A DNA stretch of 64,000 nt from Gordonia alkanivorans NBRC 16433 (GCF_000225505.1 NZ_BACI01000048.1:62001-126000), one strand, 5' to 3'. Counted from the first letter of the stretch, positions 38,722 to 47,695 are shown. A program made the numbers and translations. Notes: a model not told the origin generated them from the sequence alone.

Positions 38722-38735
38722 GAGACCTTGGTCAT
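38722..38735 (+). promoter_or_regulatory. weak DosR-like site between divergent genes
   Basis: GAGACCTTGGTCAT keeps the GxGACCTT half of the DosR-type site 58 bases before ppsA. A second degenerate match, GGTCACTAGGGCTC, lies a few bases further, near 38752. Both are too weak to stand alone; paired sites are common in DosR promoters. Confidence 0.25.
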
Positions 38736-38792
38736 CTCGGTCGTCGCCGTTGGTCACTAGGGCTCGCGCCGCAAGAAGAGAATGGTGAGCGT

Positions 38793-41090
38793 ATGAGGCA
38801 TGTACTGACCTTCGCGGAGCTGGGACTCGAGCAGATGATGGTGGTCGGCGGCAAAGCGGCCAACCTGGGAGAACTCGTCACGGCCGGACTGCCGGTCCCC
38901 GACGGTTTCGCGCTGACCGCCGACGCGTTCGCGGAGTCGATGCGGGACGGCGGGGTGCACGAGGACCTGGTCGCCACCCATCGCGAGGCCCTGTCGGCGG
39001 TCGGTGACGATGCCCGGCTCGCCGACCTGAGCCGCCGGATGGCCGAGATGGTCACCAAGGTCGGCATCACCCCGAGGATCGTCGACGAGGTGCTCGCCGC
39101 ATACCGGAGCCTCGACTCGGATGCCGGCCCGAACGGGTCTGGCGCCAACGTGGCGGTGCGGTCGTCGGCGGTCGGGGAGGACGGCAAGGATGCGTCGTTC
39201 GCGGGCATGAACGCGTCCTTCACCAATGTCGGCTCCGCCGACGAGCTTCTGGGTGCGATCGTGCGGTGCTGGGCGTCGCTGTTCTCGCCGCGGGTCGTCT
39301 CCTATCGAGCTGAGAAGGGTCTGTCCTCGGATCCGCTCATGGCGGTGGTGGTGCAGAAGATGGTGTCCTCGGAGGTCGCCGGGATCGTCTTCACCGCCGA
39401 CCCCGTCACCGGCGACCTCGACCATCTCGTCGTCGAAGCCGTCGAAGGACTCGGCGAGGCGGTGGTGTCCGGTGCGGTCACCCCCGACACCTTCCTGGTC
39501 GCGAGGGCGGACTGTTCGGTTCTAGAGACCAGCATGGGCAACCAGGAATTCCGGATCGTGCGGGGCAGCGACGGTCACGACCGCCGCGAGCCGGTGGCGC
39601 CCGGGAGGACCACGCCGGTCATCGACCCGACGACCGTCCAGACGATCGCGCGGATGGCGCTGCGAGCCGAACGTCACTACGCGCGCCCGCAGGACATGGA
39701 GTGGGCCATCGATCCGCAGCACCGGATCTGGATCGTCCAGTCCCGGCCGATCACCACCGGTGTGGACACCTCGGACGAGTCGTCGAAGCCGGTTCTGCTC
39801 CGCGGTCTCGCCGCCGCCCCGGGCATCGCCAGCGGCGAGGTCCGCATCCTGCATTCCCCGCGTGACGGGCACCAACTCATCGACGGCGAGGTGCTCGTCG
39901 CGCCGATGACCGACCCCGACTGGTTGCCGACCATCCGCCGCGCCTCGGCCGTGGTCACCGATCGCGGCGGGATCACCTGTCACGCCGCGATCGTCGCCCG
40001 CGAGGTCGGCGTCCCGTGCATCGTCGGAACCCGAACGGGCACCAAGGTTCTCACGGCCGGATCGGTGGTGACGGTCGACGGTGGCTCCGGTGAGGTCAGG
40101 TCCGGTCGCGTCGCACCGCAGCGGGCCACGGTCACCGAGGTCTCGGCGTCATCGGGGGCGCAGGGGCAGCCGGCGGTGGTGACGGCGACCAAGATCTACG
40201 TGAACCTCGGGTCGCCCGAGCACGCCGCCGAGGTCGGCGCGACCGGCGTCGACGGCGTGGGTCTGCTCCGCGCCGAATTCATGCTGACCGAGGCGCTGTC
40301 GGGGCGTCATCCGCGTGCGGTCATCGCCGCCGGCGAGACCGAGGCGGCCATCTCGGCCATGGCGGACGCCCTGGGACGCATCGCCGGTCCGTTCGGCACC
40401 CGGCCGGTGGTGTACCGGACAACCGACCTGCGCACCAACGAGTTCCGCGGACTCGAGGGCGGGCAGGAGTTCGAACCCGAGGAACGCAACCCGATGATCG
40501 GCTTCCGCGGCTGCTATCGGTACGTCTCGGAGCCCGAGGTGTTCCGGCTCGAACTCGCGGCGCTCGCGCGGGCCCGGGAGACGCACCCCAATCTGCACGT
40601 GATGCTGCCCTTCGTCCGGACCCGCTGGGAACTCGAACGCTGCCTCGAACTCATCGACGAGAGTCCGCTCGGCCGCCAACGCGGCCTGCATCGCTGGGTG
40701 ATGGCCGAGGTGCCGTCGGTGATGTACTGGCTCCCCGAATACGTCGAGGCCGGCATCGACGGGGTGTCGATCGGCAGCAACGACCTCACCCAGCTGATCC
40801 TCGGCGTCGACCGCGACTCCGAATCCTGCGCCGAACTGTTCGACGGCAGCGACCCGGCCGTCCTCGACGCCATCGCGACGATCATCTCCACCGCCCGCCG
40901 CTGCGGGATCACCTCGTCGCTGTGCGGGCAGGCGCCGTCGACCAACCCGGACTTCGCCGAGCGCCTCGTGCGGATGGGGATCACCTCCGTGTCGGTCAAT
41001 CCCGACGCCATCGCCACGACCCGTCTGCACGTCGCCCGCGCCGAACAGCGACTGCTCGTCGAAGCCGTCCTCGACGCACCCGGACGGTAG
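38793..41090 (+). CDS. ppsA: phosphoenolpyruvate synthase
   Basis: 765 aa from the ATG at 38793. The N-terminal ATP-grasp domain (about 1-320) reads VVGGKAANLGELVTAGLPVPDGFALT, NVAVRSSAVGEDGKDASFAGMNAS, and ends PQDMEWAID ... RIWIVQSRP. The swivelling phosphohistidine domain has TDRGGITCHAAIVAREVGVPCIVGT, with the phosphorylated His near residue 396. The C-terminal TIM barrel (about 450-765) has GLLRAEFML, VMLPFVRT, VSIGSNDLTQLILGVDRDS and the catalytic Cys region ITSSLCGQAPSTNP. It makes PEP from pyruvate and ATP for gluconeogenesis. Placement among dormancy-type genes suggests use on lipid-derived carbon under low oxygen (inference). Confidence 0.94.
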   Translation: MRHVLTFAELGLEQMMVVGGKAANLGELVTAGLPVPDGFALTADAFAESMRDGGVHEDLVATHREALSAVGDDARLADLSRRMAEMVTKVGITPRIVDEVLAAYRSLDSDAGPNGSGANVAVRSSAVGEDGKDASFAGMNASFTNVGSADELLGAIVRCWASLFSPRVVSYRAEKGLSSDPLMAVVVQKMVSSEVAGIVFTADPVTGDLDHLVVEAVEGLGEAVVSGAVTPDTFLVARADCSVLETSMGNQEFRIVRGSDGHDRREPVAPGRTTPVIDPTTVQTIARMALRAERHYARPQDMEWAIDPQHRIWIVQSRPITTGVDTSDESSKPVLLRGLAAAPGIASGEVRILHSPRDGHQLIDGEVLVAPMTDPDWLPTIRRASAVVTDRGGITCHAAIVAREVGVPCIVGTRTGTKVLTAGSVVTVDGGSGEVRSGRVAPQRATVTEVSASSGAQGQPAVVTATKIYVNLGSPEHAAEVGATGVDGVGLLRAEFMLTEALSGRHPRAVIAAGETEAAISAMADALGRIAGPFGTRPVVYRTTDLRTNEFRGLEGGQEFEPEERNPMIGFRGCYRYVSEPEVFRLELAALARARETHPNLHVMLPFVRTRWELERCLELIDESPLGRQRGLHRWVMAEVPSVMYWLPEYVEAGIDGVSIGSNDLTQLILGVDRDSESCAELFDGSDPAVLDAIATIISTARRCGITSSLCGQAPSTNPDFAERLVRMGITSVSVNPDAIATTRLHVARAEQRLLVEAVLDAPGR

Positions 41091-41152
41091 GTGTCGGATG
41101 TTTGTCTGCCCCACCATCGCGGCGGTCTCGGAGAACGAAGGGAGGATGGCAG

Positions 41153-41536
41153 ATGAGAGCTGTTGAGCGCGCCGCCATTCGTGTCCACATCCTGGGTATC
41201 GGCCTGAACGAAGACGCGTCAGACCATCGGATGCTCGACGAACTCCATCGCCGCGGCTACCGCCTCCAGTCGCGCGAGCTCCGGTCGGTTCTGAACGAAC
41301 TCGTCGGACGCGGGCTCGTCGGTGTCCGAGAGGCATCGGCGGGGTACCCGGGGCGTCGAACCTACGAGACCACCCCGGCCGGCCGGATGTCCTGGGCGGA
41401 GGAATGCCGGGCCCTGAGCAAACTCACGCACGAGGTGTTCGGGACCCGCGTACCTCCGCTGCCGCCACAGGTCGGCATCGACGATTCGCAGGCATGGTTG
41501 TCGACGCGGGACCTCGAGGACGCCGAAGACGGCTGA
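41153..41536 (+). CDS. small PadR-like winged-helix transcriptional regulator
   Basis: 127 aa from the ATG at 41153, with GGGAGGA upstream. The helix-turn-helix region (HRMLDELHRRGYRLQSRELRSVLNELVGRGLVGVREASAGYPGRRTYETTPAGRMSWAEECRALSKL) has the PadR order: recognition helix, wing with G-R-R-x-Y, then a 'T.aG' turn and a dimerisation helix. It follows ppsA by 62 bp on the same strand and may regulate it or the convergent membrane genes. The ligand is unknown. Confidence 0.72.
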   Translation: MRAVERAAIRVHILGIGLNEDASDHRMLDELHRRGYRLQSRELRSVLNELVGRGLVGVREASAGYPGRRTYETTPAGRMSWAEECRALSKLTHEVFGTRVPPLPPQVGIDDSQAWLSTRDLEDAEDG

Positions 41537-41556
41537 GCAGGAGGTTCCGCGGAATC

Positions 41557-42117
41557 TCACCGGTGGCTGTCGATGTCCAACTCGAGCCACTCGGCCTCCC
41601 ATCGACGCATCCGGTGCCGGTCGGCGGCCGCCCGGACCAGCAAGACCAGCCCCCACCAGCCCATGGCGGTCAGCATCACGACGCCGAGCCCCGCCATGAC
41701 GCCCTCGACGACGGCGTCCGTGTGGGTGACCGGCGGGTCCGCGACGCGCTGCTCGTCGTCGAGCCAGATGAGGCGGACCCGGCCGACGCGGTCCTGCCGT
41801 TCGGAGTCCACGGCGGCGGTTCGGCGTGCGCCGTCGGGCCGCCGCCAGGCGACGATCGTCGGGCTGTCGTCCTGCTTCGGAGTCGTGATGACGGTGGCGC
41901 TCACCGAATGCCGCGGTCCCTGGACCTCGGCGGCGGCTTTGTGTGCCGCGTAGGTGTTGCCGCCGACGGTGAGGGCGGCGAGTAGACCTGCCAGCGCCGA
42001 CACGCAGAGAGCCAGCAGCACAGTGGTTTCCAGCCGATCCAGCGGCCGGACCAGCCGGTTCGACGAAGCGTGCATCAGCCGCCAGCTGTGCAGTTCACGG
42101 GCGAGGAACCGCAACAT
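41557..42117 (-). CDS. Rv1733c-like two-helix membrane protein
   Basis: 186 aa from the ATG at 42117, with AGGAG upstream. Residues 1-35 are basic and cytoplasmic. The first membrane helix is LETTVLLALCVSALAGLLAALTVG. The external loop (about 60-125) has SATVITTPKQDDSPTIVAWRRPDGARR, and the second helix is VVEGVMAGLGVVMLTAMGWWGLVLLV, followed by a basic end (DRHRMRRWEAEW). This matches the Rv1733c family, a DosR-induced membrane antigen of M. tuberculosis. It overlaps the upstream DUF4389 gene by 23 bp, so both are in one operon. Confidence 0.82.
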   Translation of the reverse strand: MLRFLARELHSWRLMHASSNRLVRPLDRLETTVLLALCVSALAGLLAALTVGGNTYAAHKAAAEVQGPRHSVSATVITTPKQDDSPTIVAWRRPDGARRTAAVDSERQDRVGRVRLIWLDDEQRVADPPVTHTDAVVEGVMAGLGVVMLTAMGWWGLVLLVRAAADRHRMRRWEAEWLELDIDSHR

Positions 42118-42796
42118 CGCGGACTCCTGTCGAGGTGGTCGGTTCGTCCCCGCCCTGATCGAGCCGGAAGGGTGGGTACTCGTCACACATCAGCGCCGCA
42201 TACGCCCACACCCGGTACTGCCAGCGATTGATGCCCATCGCGAAGTCGAACAGCCCGCGCGGGTAGGTGCCGGTGAAGAGCAGCGCGACTGCGGCGAAGA
42301 ACACCACGAAGGCCAGCACGGGCGCGATGGTCACACGGTCGTCGTCGCCTTGTGCCGCGTAGCCGACGGCCAGCGGCCCGCCCAGCCATCCGCCGGCGAG
42401 CACCGCGAGGACCAGGTAGTGGGGGATCGCCAGCAACCACCACTTCACCAGCACGAGGCCGCGGGACAATCGCTCGGGATAGACGACGTCGAAGTCGGCG
42501 GGATAGTCGGTTCGGCGCAGCGCGAACGGCGGATACCGATCGGTGGCCAACGCGGAGTGCGTGTAAAAGGCGACGCGCCAGTTCCAGCGGATGACACCCA
42601 CGTTGAAGTCGAACAGTCCGCGCGGATAGCGGCCGGTGAACAGGATCGCGAAGCCGGCCACGACCGTGCCGAAGAAGAACGCGATGTCCAGCACGACCAG
42701 GACCAGGAAGTGCGGGATCGCCAGCAACCATTTGAGCAGCCAGAGCCATCGCGACAGCGGTTCGTCGAGATGTCCGGTCAGCGTCACTGCGTGCAT
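42095..42796 (-). CDS. DUF4389 membrane protein (two repeats)
   Basis: 233 aa from the ATG at 42796. Two copies of the DUF4389 unit are visible: LWLLKWLLAIPHFLVLVVLDIAFFF ... ILFTGRYPRGLFDFNVGVIRWNWRVAFYT and LVKWWLLAIPHYLVLAVLAGG ... LLFTGTYPRGLFDFAMGINRWQYRVWAYA. Each ends in a conserved YPPF motif. The family has no known reaction. In mycolata it often accompanies stress or dormancy genes. It is upstream of, and overlapping with, the Rv1733c-like gene. Confidence 0.85.
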   Translation of the reverse strand: MHAVTLTGHLDEPLSRWLWLLKWLLAIPHFLVLVVLDIAFFFGTVVAGFAILFTGRYPRGLFDFNVGVIRWNWRVAFYTHSALATDRYPPFALRRTDYPADFDVVYPERLSRGLVLVKWWLLAIPHYLVLAVLAGGWLGGPLAVGYAAQGDDDRVTIAPVLAFVVFFAAVALLFTGTYPRGLFDFAMGINRWQYRVWAYAALMCDEYPPFRLDQGGDEPTTSTGVRDVAVPRP

Positions 42797-43118
42797 CGTC
42801 TCGAGTCCTCCCGTCGAAGCCCTCTGATCGAGTGAAACCCGCCGGGCCCGGGAAAGGAAGGGTCTTCGGTGGTGTGTAGAGGGTCGATGTGCCGACCGCG
42901 ACTGGGTAATAGGGCCCAAGACGCATTCGTCGGTGTTCCGGAATGACCGATTTTTCCATCATCAGTCGTTCGACTCACACTTTTCCGTAATTCCAGCTAT
43001 GGTGATCGTGCGCTTCGTTAACGGCATCGAAGGGGGTGCTCGGGGCGTAGGGGGTCAACACCGGGGTGGGCAGATTCCACGCCGGAGCATTTGTGGTCTA
43101 CGTGTGTGGAGGGCTCAG
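42797..43118. promoter_or_regulatory. 322-bp divergent intergenic region
   Basis: No gene is supported here; the open frame from 42933 is only an extension of the 43119 gene. AGGGCCCAAGACGC (42911-42924), read on the minus strand, resembles the right half of a DosR-type site, about 115 bases before the DUF4389 start. GAAGGGTCTTCGG near 42857 is a second weak resemblance. The part 42940-43010 is AT-richer (TTTTTCCATCATCAG) and may hold promoters for both directions. Confidence 0.35.
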
Positions 43119-43856
43119 TTGACCAGTACTCTCTCGGCGCGCGCGTCTAAGCGCAGCACCAGAAAATTTCTCGAACCATCGGCCATCGCCGAAGCCGTCG
43201 CCATCGAGCAACACATCGTGTTGCCCGGATATCAGGCGCTGACCCACTATTCGTCGACCTTCGGGCTGACCGAACATCTGGTCCGGGAGATCGACGAGGC
43301 GGTGCGACGCCATCAGGCGATCGTCGCCCAACTTCGGCGGATGCATGCGGATGCGCTTGCCGCGGAAACCATTTCGTCCGCACATCAAGAGGCGATGGCT
43401 GCGCTGGGGCTCCTCGAGCCCAGCCGGGCCGAGGCCGTCGGCGTCACCCCGCCGCGGCCGGTGCAGGTGTGCCACATCATCCAGTCATATCCGGGTCGCC
43501 TCGGGGATCCCGCCTCGCGGGCGATCGTCTCGCTGGCCTTCCTGGTCGTCGCGGTGCATGCCCTGACCGATCCGACGAACTGCGGAACCGCCTCCCCCGC
43601 ACTCAATCTGGTGCCGCCACCGCTGCACCGCGACCGTGCGCTGCTCGAGAAGGTGCTCGTCCACGCGGTGGCCGCGCTCGACGAGCCGTCGATCGCGGAA
43701 CTGACCGGGTTCATCGCCGAGGCCAGTGCGTCGTTCGCCGGCTGGTCGACCGAGACGCAGCGCGGCTTGTCGGTGCTGCGCTACAACCCGCATTCGCTGC
43801 GCTCGTCGTGCCGAGGCGTGGGACTCGGCGAGATCGACGTCCGTATCGCTGTCTGA
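43119..43856 (+). CDS. hypothetical protein (unknown family)
   Basis: 245 aa if translation begins at the TTG at 43119, which has GGAGGG five bases upstream; a GTG at 43104 is possible. I do not recognise the family. Basic start (ARASKRSTRK), then helical LEPSAIAEAVAIEQHIVLPGYQALTHYSSTFGLTEHLVREIDEAVRRHQAIVAQLRRMHADAL, a hydrophobic SLAFLVVAVHALT and several Cys (VCHII, NCGT, SSCRG). The helix-rich, His-containing pattern (EQH, THY, REI) might bind a metal, but that is speculation. It stands alone 40 bp before dinB2. Confidence 0.65.
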   Translation: MTSTLSARASKRSTRKFLEPSAIAEAVAIEQHIVLPGYQALTHYSSTFGLTEHLVREIDEAVRRHQAIVAQLRRMHADALAAETISSAHQEAMAALGLLEPSRAEAVGVTPPRPVQVCHIIQSYPGRLGDPASRAIVSLAFLVVAVHALTDPTNCGTASPALNLVPPPLHRDRALLEKVLVHAVAALDEPSIAELTGFIAEASASFAGWSTETQRGLSVLRYNPHSLRSSCRGVGLGEIDVRIAV

Positions 43857-43896
43857 CGGCGCCGTCTGATCGCCGGTCCGTGGTTACCCTGACGGG

Positions 43897-45021
43897 GTGA
43901 CCACGTCGGTTTCGCAACGCTACCGGTGGCTGTTGCACGTCGACCTCGACCAGTTCCAGGTCTCGGTCGAACGACTGCGCAGTCCGGAGCTCGTCGGTGT
44001 CCCGGTCATCGTCGGCGGCAACGGCGACCCGACCGAGGCCCGCAAGGTCGTGACCTGCGCGTCGTATGAAGCGCGGGACGTCGGCGTGCGGGCCGGGATG
44101 CCGCTGCGTGCTGCCTACAAGAAGTTGCCTGATGCGGTGTACCTCCCGCTGGACATGGGGGCGTACGACGCCGCATCGGCCGACGTCATGGACGTGCTGC
44201 GCGGAACCGGCCACCCCGTCGAGGTGTGGGGCTGGGACGAGGCGTACCTCGGCGTCGGCGTGCGGGGCGCCGAGGTCGAGGAGTTCGACGACGCCGGCAT
44301 CGTCGACTTCGCCGAACGGGTCCGGCACGAGATCCTCGACCGGTGCGGCTTGACGAGCTGCGTCGGCATCAGCGACAACAAGCAGCGCGCCAAGATGGCC
44401 ACCGGTTTCGCCAAGCGGCCGCCCGGCGCCACACCCGACGACGGCGTGGGTGCGCCGCGCGTGTTCCTGCTCGACGACCGCAACTGGCTGGACCTGATGG
44501 GGGAGAGGCCGACTCGCGACCTGTGGAGCGTGGGACCGAAGACGTCGGCCAAACTCGCCGCCACCGGCGTCGAGACCGTCAACGACCTGATCGCCGCACC
44601 TCGCGACGATCTGATCGCCACCTTCGGTCCGCACCAGGGCAACTGGCTGTACGTCCTGTGCCGCGGCGGCGGGGATTCGACGATCACCGCCGAACCGTGG
44701 CTCGCCCGGTCGCACTCCAAGTCTCGGACCTTCGCCACCGACATCGCGGACCCGTCCGAGATGCGTACCGCGGCCGCCGAACTCTTGCGTGAGCTGCTCG
44801 ATCAGGTGATCGCCGAGGAACGCCTACCGTTCCGCGTCGCGGTGACCGTCCGGACCACGACCTTCTACACGCGCACCAAGTCCCGGAAACTCCCTGCGCC
44901 GAGTCTCGACTTCGACCAGCTCGAAGCGGTGGTCGCCGACCTGCTCACCAAGTTCGACATCGATCACCCGGTCCGTCTCCTCGGCGTGCGCCTCGACCTG
45001 GTGACCGACGAGGAGAACTGA
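43897..45021 (+). CDS. dinB2: Y-family DNA polymerase, DinB2-type
   Basis: 374 aa from a GTG at 43897. The palm motif is LHVDLDQFQVSVERLR, followed by ARKVVTCASYEARDVGVRAGMPL. The second catalytic cluster is WGWDEAYLGV, and then SCVGISDNKQRAKMATGFAKRP. The thumb is LWSVGPKTSAKLAATGVETVNDL and the little-finger domain ends VTVRTTTFYTRTKSRKL ... VRLLGVRLDLV. These match mycobacterial DinB2 rather than DinB1. The steric-gate position, aromatic in most Y-family enzymes and Leu in mycobacterial DinB2, is Gln21 here. No beta-clamp-binding tail is seen at the C-terminus. Confidence 0.9.
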   Translation: MTTSVSQRYRWLLHVDLDQFQVSVERLRSPELVGVPVIVGGNGDPTEARKVVTCASYEARDVGVRAGMPLRAAYKKLPDAVYLPLDMGAYDAASADVMDVLRGTGHPVEVWGWDEAYLGVGVRGAEVEEFDDAGIVDFAERVRHEILDRCGLTSCVGISDNKQRAKMATGFAKRPPGATPDDGVGAPRVFLLDDRNWLDLMGERPTRDLWSVGPKTSAKLAATGVETVNDLIAAPRDDLIATFGPHQGNWLYVLCRGGGDSTITAEPWLARSHSKSRTFATDIADPSEMRTAAAELLRELLDQVIAEERLPFRVAVTVRTTTFYTRTKSRKLPAPSLDFDQLEAVVADLLTKFDIDHPVRLLGVRLDLVTDEEN

Positions 45022-45025
45022 CTGA

Positions 45026-46216
45026 CTATCCCTGCGCAACCAGCAGTGGCACAAGCTGTTCGGCGGCCGTCCAGGCGCCGTGGTGGCCGATCATCATCGA
45101 CTCCATCGTCTCGTTCTTCGACCGCGTCAACGTGACCGATTCCCGAGCCACCGCGACCACATCCCCGATCCGATTCGCCACCGCATCGGTCACCTCGCGG
45201 CCGAACCAGCCCTCGTCGAGGGTCTGCTCGCGCGAGACGACGTGTGCGGCATCGCCCAGATGCCCCGACCATGCCTTCAGCACGTCGTCGGCAGCACCGG
45301 GCGTCGCGTACACATGCCGCGCTCGCGCCTCGCCGGCCACGGCGTCGACACCCTCGAGAAGCCCTGGCGCGGTGTCGATGTCGATGGCGCGGTCGGCAGT
45401 GATCATGCCGTGATCGCCGGTGACGAGCAGTGTTGTGCCGGACGGCAACTCCGCGGCGAGCTCGGCCACCAGCTGGTCGACGAGCCGGAGCTTCTCCAGC
45501 CACGCCGACGACCCCGGGCCGTGGATGTGTCCCGCCATGTCCAACTCGCTGTAGTAGGCGTAGACGAACCGACGATGGCGACTGTGTCCCCGCACCGCCG
45601 CCAGGACGCCGTCGCGCACCCCGTCGGGCGTCACTGCCGGTACGTACTGGCCGGGCGCGCGGAACGCCGCCAGGGTCAGGCCGGACCCGCGGAACTCGCC
45701 GGGCATCACGTACGTCACCCGAACACCTTTGTCGGCAAGCGTTTCCAGGCTCCCGGGATGTGTACGCACCAGCGCAGGAGGATAGGTGACCAGCGCCGAC
45801 GGTCCCTGCGCGTCATCGAGACTCCAGCGCAGCGAGTTCAGCACCCGTCGGGAACCCCGTGTCCGGCAGTCGTCGTCGGGCCGGAAGCTGTAGCCGATGA
45901 TCCCGTGCACGCCGCAGGGTGCGCCGACCGTCAGACTCAGGATGCTGGTCGCCGTCGTCGCCGGGAATCCCGCACGCAGAGTGGTCGCGGTCAGCTCCCG
46001 CAGGGTCGGCGCGAACTCCGCGTACTCCTCGAGCAGCGTCGCGCCCAGTCCGTCGATCAGCAGAACCACCACCGAATCGCCCGGAGGCACAACGAGATCC
46101 GCGCTGTCAGAAACGCTCAGGGCGACCGACGCTGCCGGCAGAACGTCGGCGAGAGTGTGCGGGTACCGCCCCCAGTCGGCGGGTGTCAGTTCGTCGGGAG
46201 TCAGTTCGCCGCTCAC
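45026..46216 (-). CDS. type I phosphodiesterase / nucleotide pyrophosphatase family protein
   Basis: 396 aa from a GTG at 46216. The metal-binding and nucleophile signatures of the alkaline-phosphatase superfamily are visible: SVVVLLIDGLG (first Asp), FPATTATSILSLTVGAPCGVHGIIGY (nucleophile Thr), VYAYYSELDMAGHIHGPGS (Asp and His) and LLVTGDHGMI (Asp-His). No signal peptide is seen, so it is probably cytoplasmic. The substrate class (nucleotide diesters or phosphonates) is not resolvable by sequence alone. Its start overlaps the stop of the GNAT gene (GTGA), so the two are coupled. Confidence 0.88.
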   Translation of the reverse strand: MSGELTPDELTPADWGRYPHTLADVLPAASVALSVSDSADLVVPPGDSVVVLLIDGLGATLLEEYAEFAPTLRELTATTLRAGFPATTATSILSLTVGAPCGVHGIIGYSFRPDDDCRTRGSRRVLNSLRWSLDDAQGPSALVTYPPALVRTHPGSLETLADKGVRVTYVMPGEFRGSGLTLAAFRAPGQYVPAVTPDGVRDGVLAAVRGHSRHRRFVYAYYSELDMAGHIHGPGSSAWLEKLRLVDQLVAELAAELPSGTTLLVTGDHGMITADRAIDIDTAPGLLEGVDAVAGEARARHVYATPGAADDVLKAWSGHLGDAAHVVSREQTLDEGWFGREVTDAVANRIGDVVAVARESVTLTRSKNETMESMMIGHHGAWTAAEQLVPLLVAQG

Positions 46217-47073
46217 CGCACCCCCGAGCCCGCCGGACCGAACACGTAGTGACCCGACCGCAGAAACCGCACCGACCGTCGGGCATCACCCTCGAGAAGC
46301 AACGGCGACATCGCATCCCGCAGCACGATCCGCCACCGCGCCGCGTCGAGCGGATGACTCACCCGCATCGCTTCGACGTCCCGCGGCAACGCCACCACCA
46401 CTGTCGCGTCGGGGTCCAACCGCTCGTGATGGGCGACCGGACGCGACCGATCGGAATCGTCGATCACCGGCACCGCACCGCCGGCGATCAGCGCCTCGAC
46501 ACTTCCGACGCCGTCCACGCTGCTGGGCAGTTCGTCGTGCAGCGCCCACGACATCAACACCCGATCCGAGTCCACGCCGCCGCCCAACTCATCACCGAGC
46601 TCGCCGTAGAAGTCCTCGTAGTAGTGGATGGGCTCGGCGCCCAGCTTGGTGATGTTGAAATACGCATTGCGCGCGACCAGCGGATCGAAGGTCCACGTGA
46701 TCGTCGTGAGTCCACGTGCCAGCGCCCACTGCCGCTGATGCATCTTCAGCAGGTAACCCACATGGTGGCCGCGGCCGCGTCGGGAGACCCCGGTGATGTG
46801 GCTGTGCAGGGCCTCACCGGCCGGTGCCGACAGGAACGCCACGCTTCCACCGGCCAGGTGATCACCGATGAAGGCGCCGGAGACGTAGTTGCCCGAATGC
46901 GACAACGCCCGCAGCATGTCGATGCCCACCGGGCGTCTCGTCGGGTCGGGTCGCCAGACGTCGTCGAAGACCCGCATCAGTTCTTCGAGTTCGTCGGGGG
47001 AGGACAGCTCGCGAACCTCGACGGAACCGAATCCAGCTGGGCGTACCTCGACAGGAGCCGGTGAATGCGACAT
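46213..47073 (-). CDS. GNAT-fold acetyltransferase-like protein (COG3375 type)
   Basis: 286 aa from the ATG at 47073. The N-terminal half has the GNAT pattern: VEVRELSSPDELEELMRVFDDVW, SGAFIGDHLAGGSVAFLSA, then the acetyl-CoA loop HITGVSRRGRGHHVGYLLKMHQRQWALARGLTTITWTFDPLVARNAYFNITKLGA. The C-terminal 130 residues are an extra domain seen in predicted COG3375 proteins. The acyl acceptor is unknown. It is coupled to the downstream phosphodiesterase gene, suggesting a shared nucleotide-related pathway (weak inference). Confidence 0.8.
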   Translation of the reverse strand: MSHSPAPVEVRPAGFGSVEVRELSSPDELEELMRVFDDVWRPDPTRRPVGIDMLRALSHSGNYVSGAFIGDHLAGGSVAFLSAPAGEALHSHITGVSRRGRGHHVGYLLKMHQRQWALARGLTTITWTFDPLVARNAYFNITKLGAEPIHYYEDFYGELGDELGGGVDSDRVLMSWALHDELPSSVDGVGSVEALIAGGAVPVIDDSDRSRPVAHHERLDPDATVVVALPRDVEAMRVSHPLDAARWRIVLRDAMSPLLLEGDARRSVRFLRSGHYVFGPAGSGVR

Positions 47074-47160
47074 GTCCTCGATTGTTTCACCGCGTCCGGC
47101 GGGAGTTGGCCGGGTTGGGCGACTCCGTCCGACCCGGACCCACTCCTTAGGATGGGGGCC

Positions 47161-47682
47161 ATGTCACCCACCGTCCGCACGCCCGACGCGTTCACGCGCG
47201 TCGCCGCGGCCGGTGTGGTGCCCACCGTCGCGATCGCCGCGCACGGTGCAGCCGGCGGACATGCGCTCAGCTCGGGCGGTGTGGTTCTCACCGTCGCGAT
47301 CGGCGTGGCCGCGGCGATGCTCCTGCAGCTGGCGACCCGGGGCCGACGCCTGGTCCCGGCTGCTGCATCGGCCGTCGGCGTCCTGACTGCCGCGCAGGTC
47401 GCGAGCCACTGGTCGCTCGCCGCCGACGCCGCGCACGTCACCCACGACGCCCCCGCGCTGCCGATGTTGCTGACGCACTTCGTCGCGATACCGCTCAGCG
47501 CGGTACTGATCGTCGTCGGTGCGCAGCTGCTGGCCGTCATCGGGTCGGTCTTCGCGTTCCTCACCCCGCCCGCCGTACTGCGCGTGCCCGGTGCGCGCCC
47601 GGTCTTCTGGACTCAACCCGCTGTTGTCGCCGGTCCCGCCGTCGGCGGCACCGGTGTTCGCGGACCTCCGCTCGGACTCTGA
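47161..47682 (+). CDS. small membrane protein of copper gene group
   Basis: 173 aa from the ATG at 47161. Four hydrophobic segments (VAAAGVVPTVAIAAHGAAGG, VVLTVAIGVAAAMLLQLAT, AAASAVGVLTAAQVASHWSLA, HFVAIPLSAVLIVVGAQLLAVIGSVFAFL) carry several His residues (AHGAAGGHAL, SHWSL, AAHVTHDA, THFVA) suited to metal contact. I do not recognise a named family. It lies 91 bp upstream of ycnI with a hairpin between, and its position with YcnI-CopC-CopD suggests a copper-related function. Confidence 0.7.
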   Translation: MSPTVRTPDAFTRVAAAGVVPTVAIAAHGAAGGHALSSGGVVLTVAIGVAAAMLLQLATRGRRLVPAAASAVGVLTAAQVASHWSLAADAAHVTHDAPALPMLLTHFVAIPLSAVLIVVGAQLLAVIGSVFAFLTPPAVLRVPGARPVFWTQPAVVAGPAVGGTGVRGPPLGL

Positions 47683-47695
47683 CGCCGCGCCGCCA

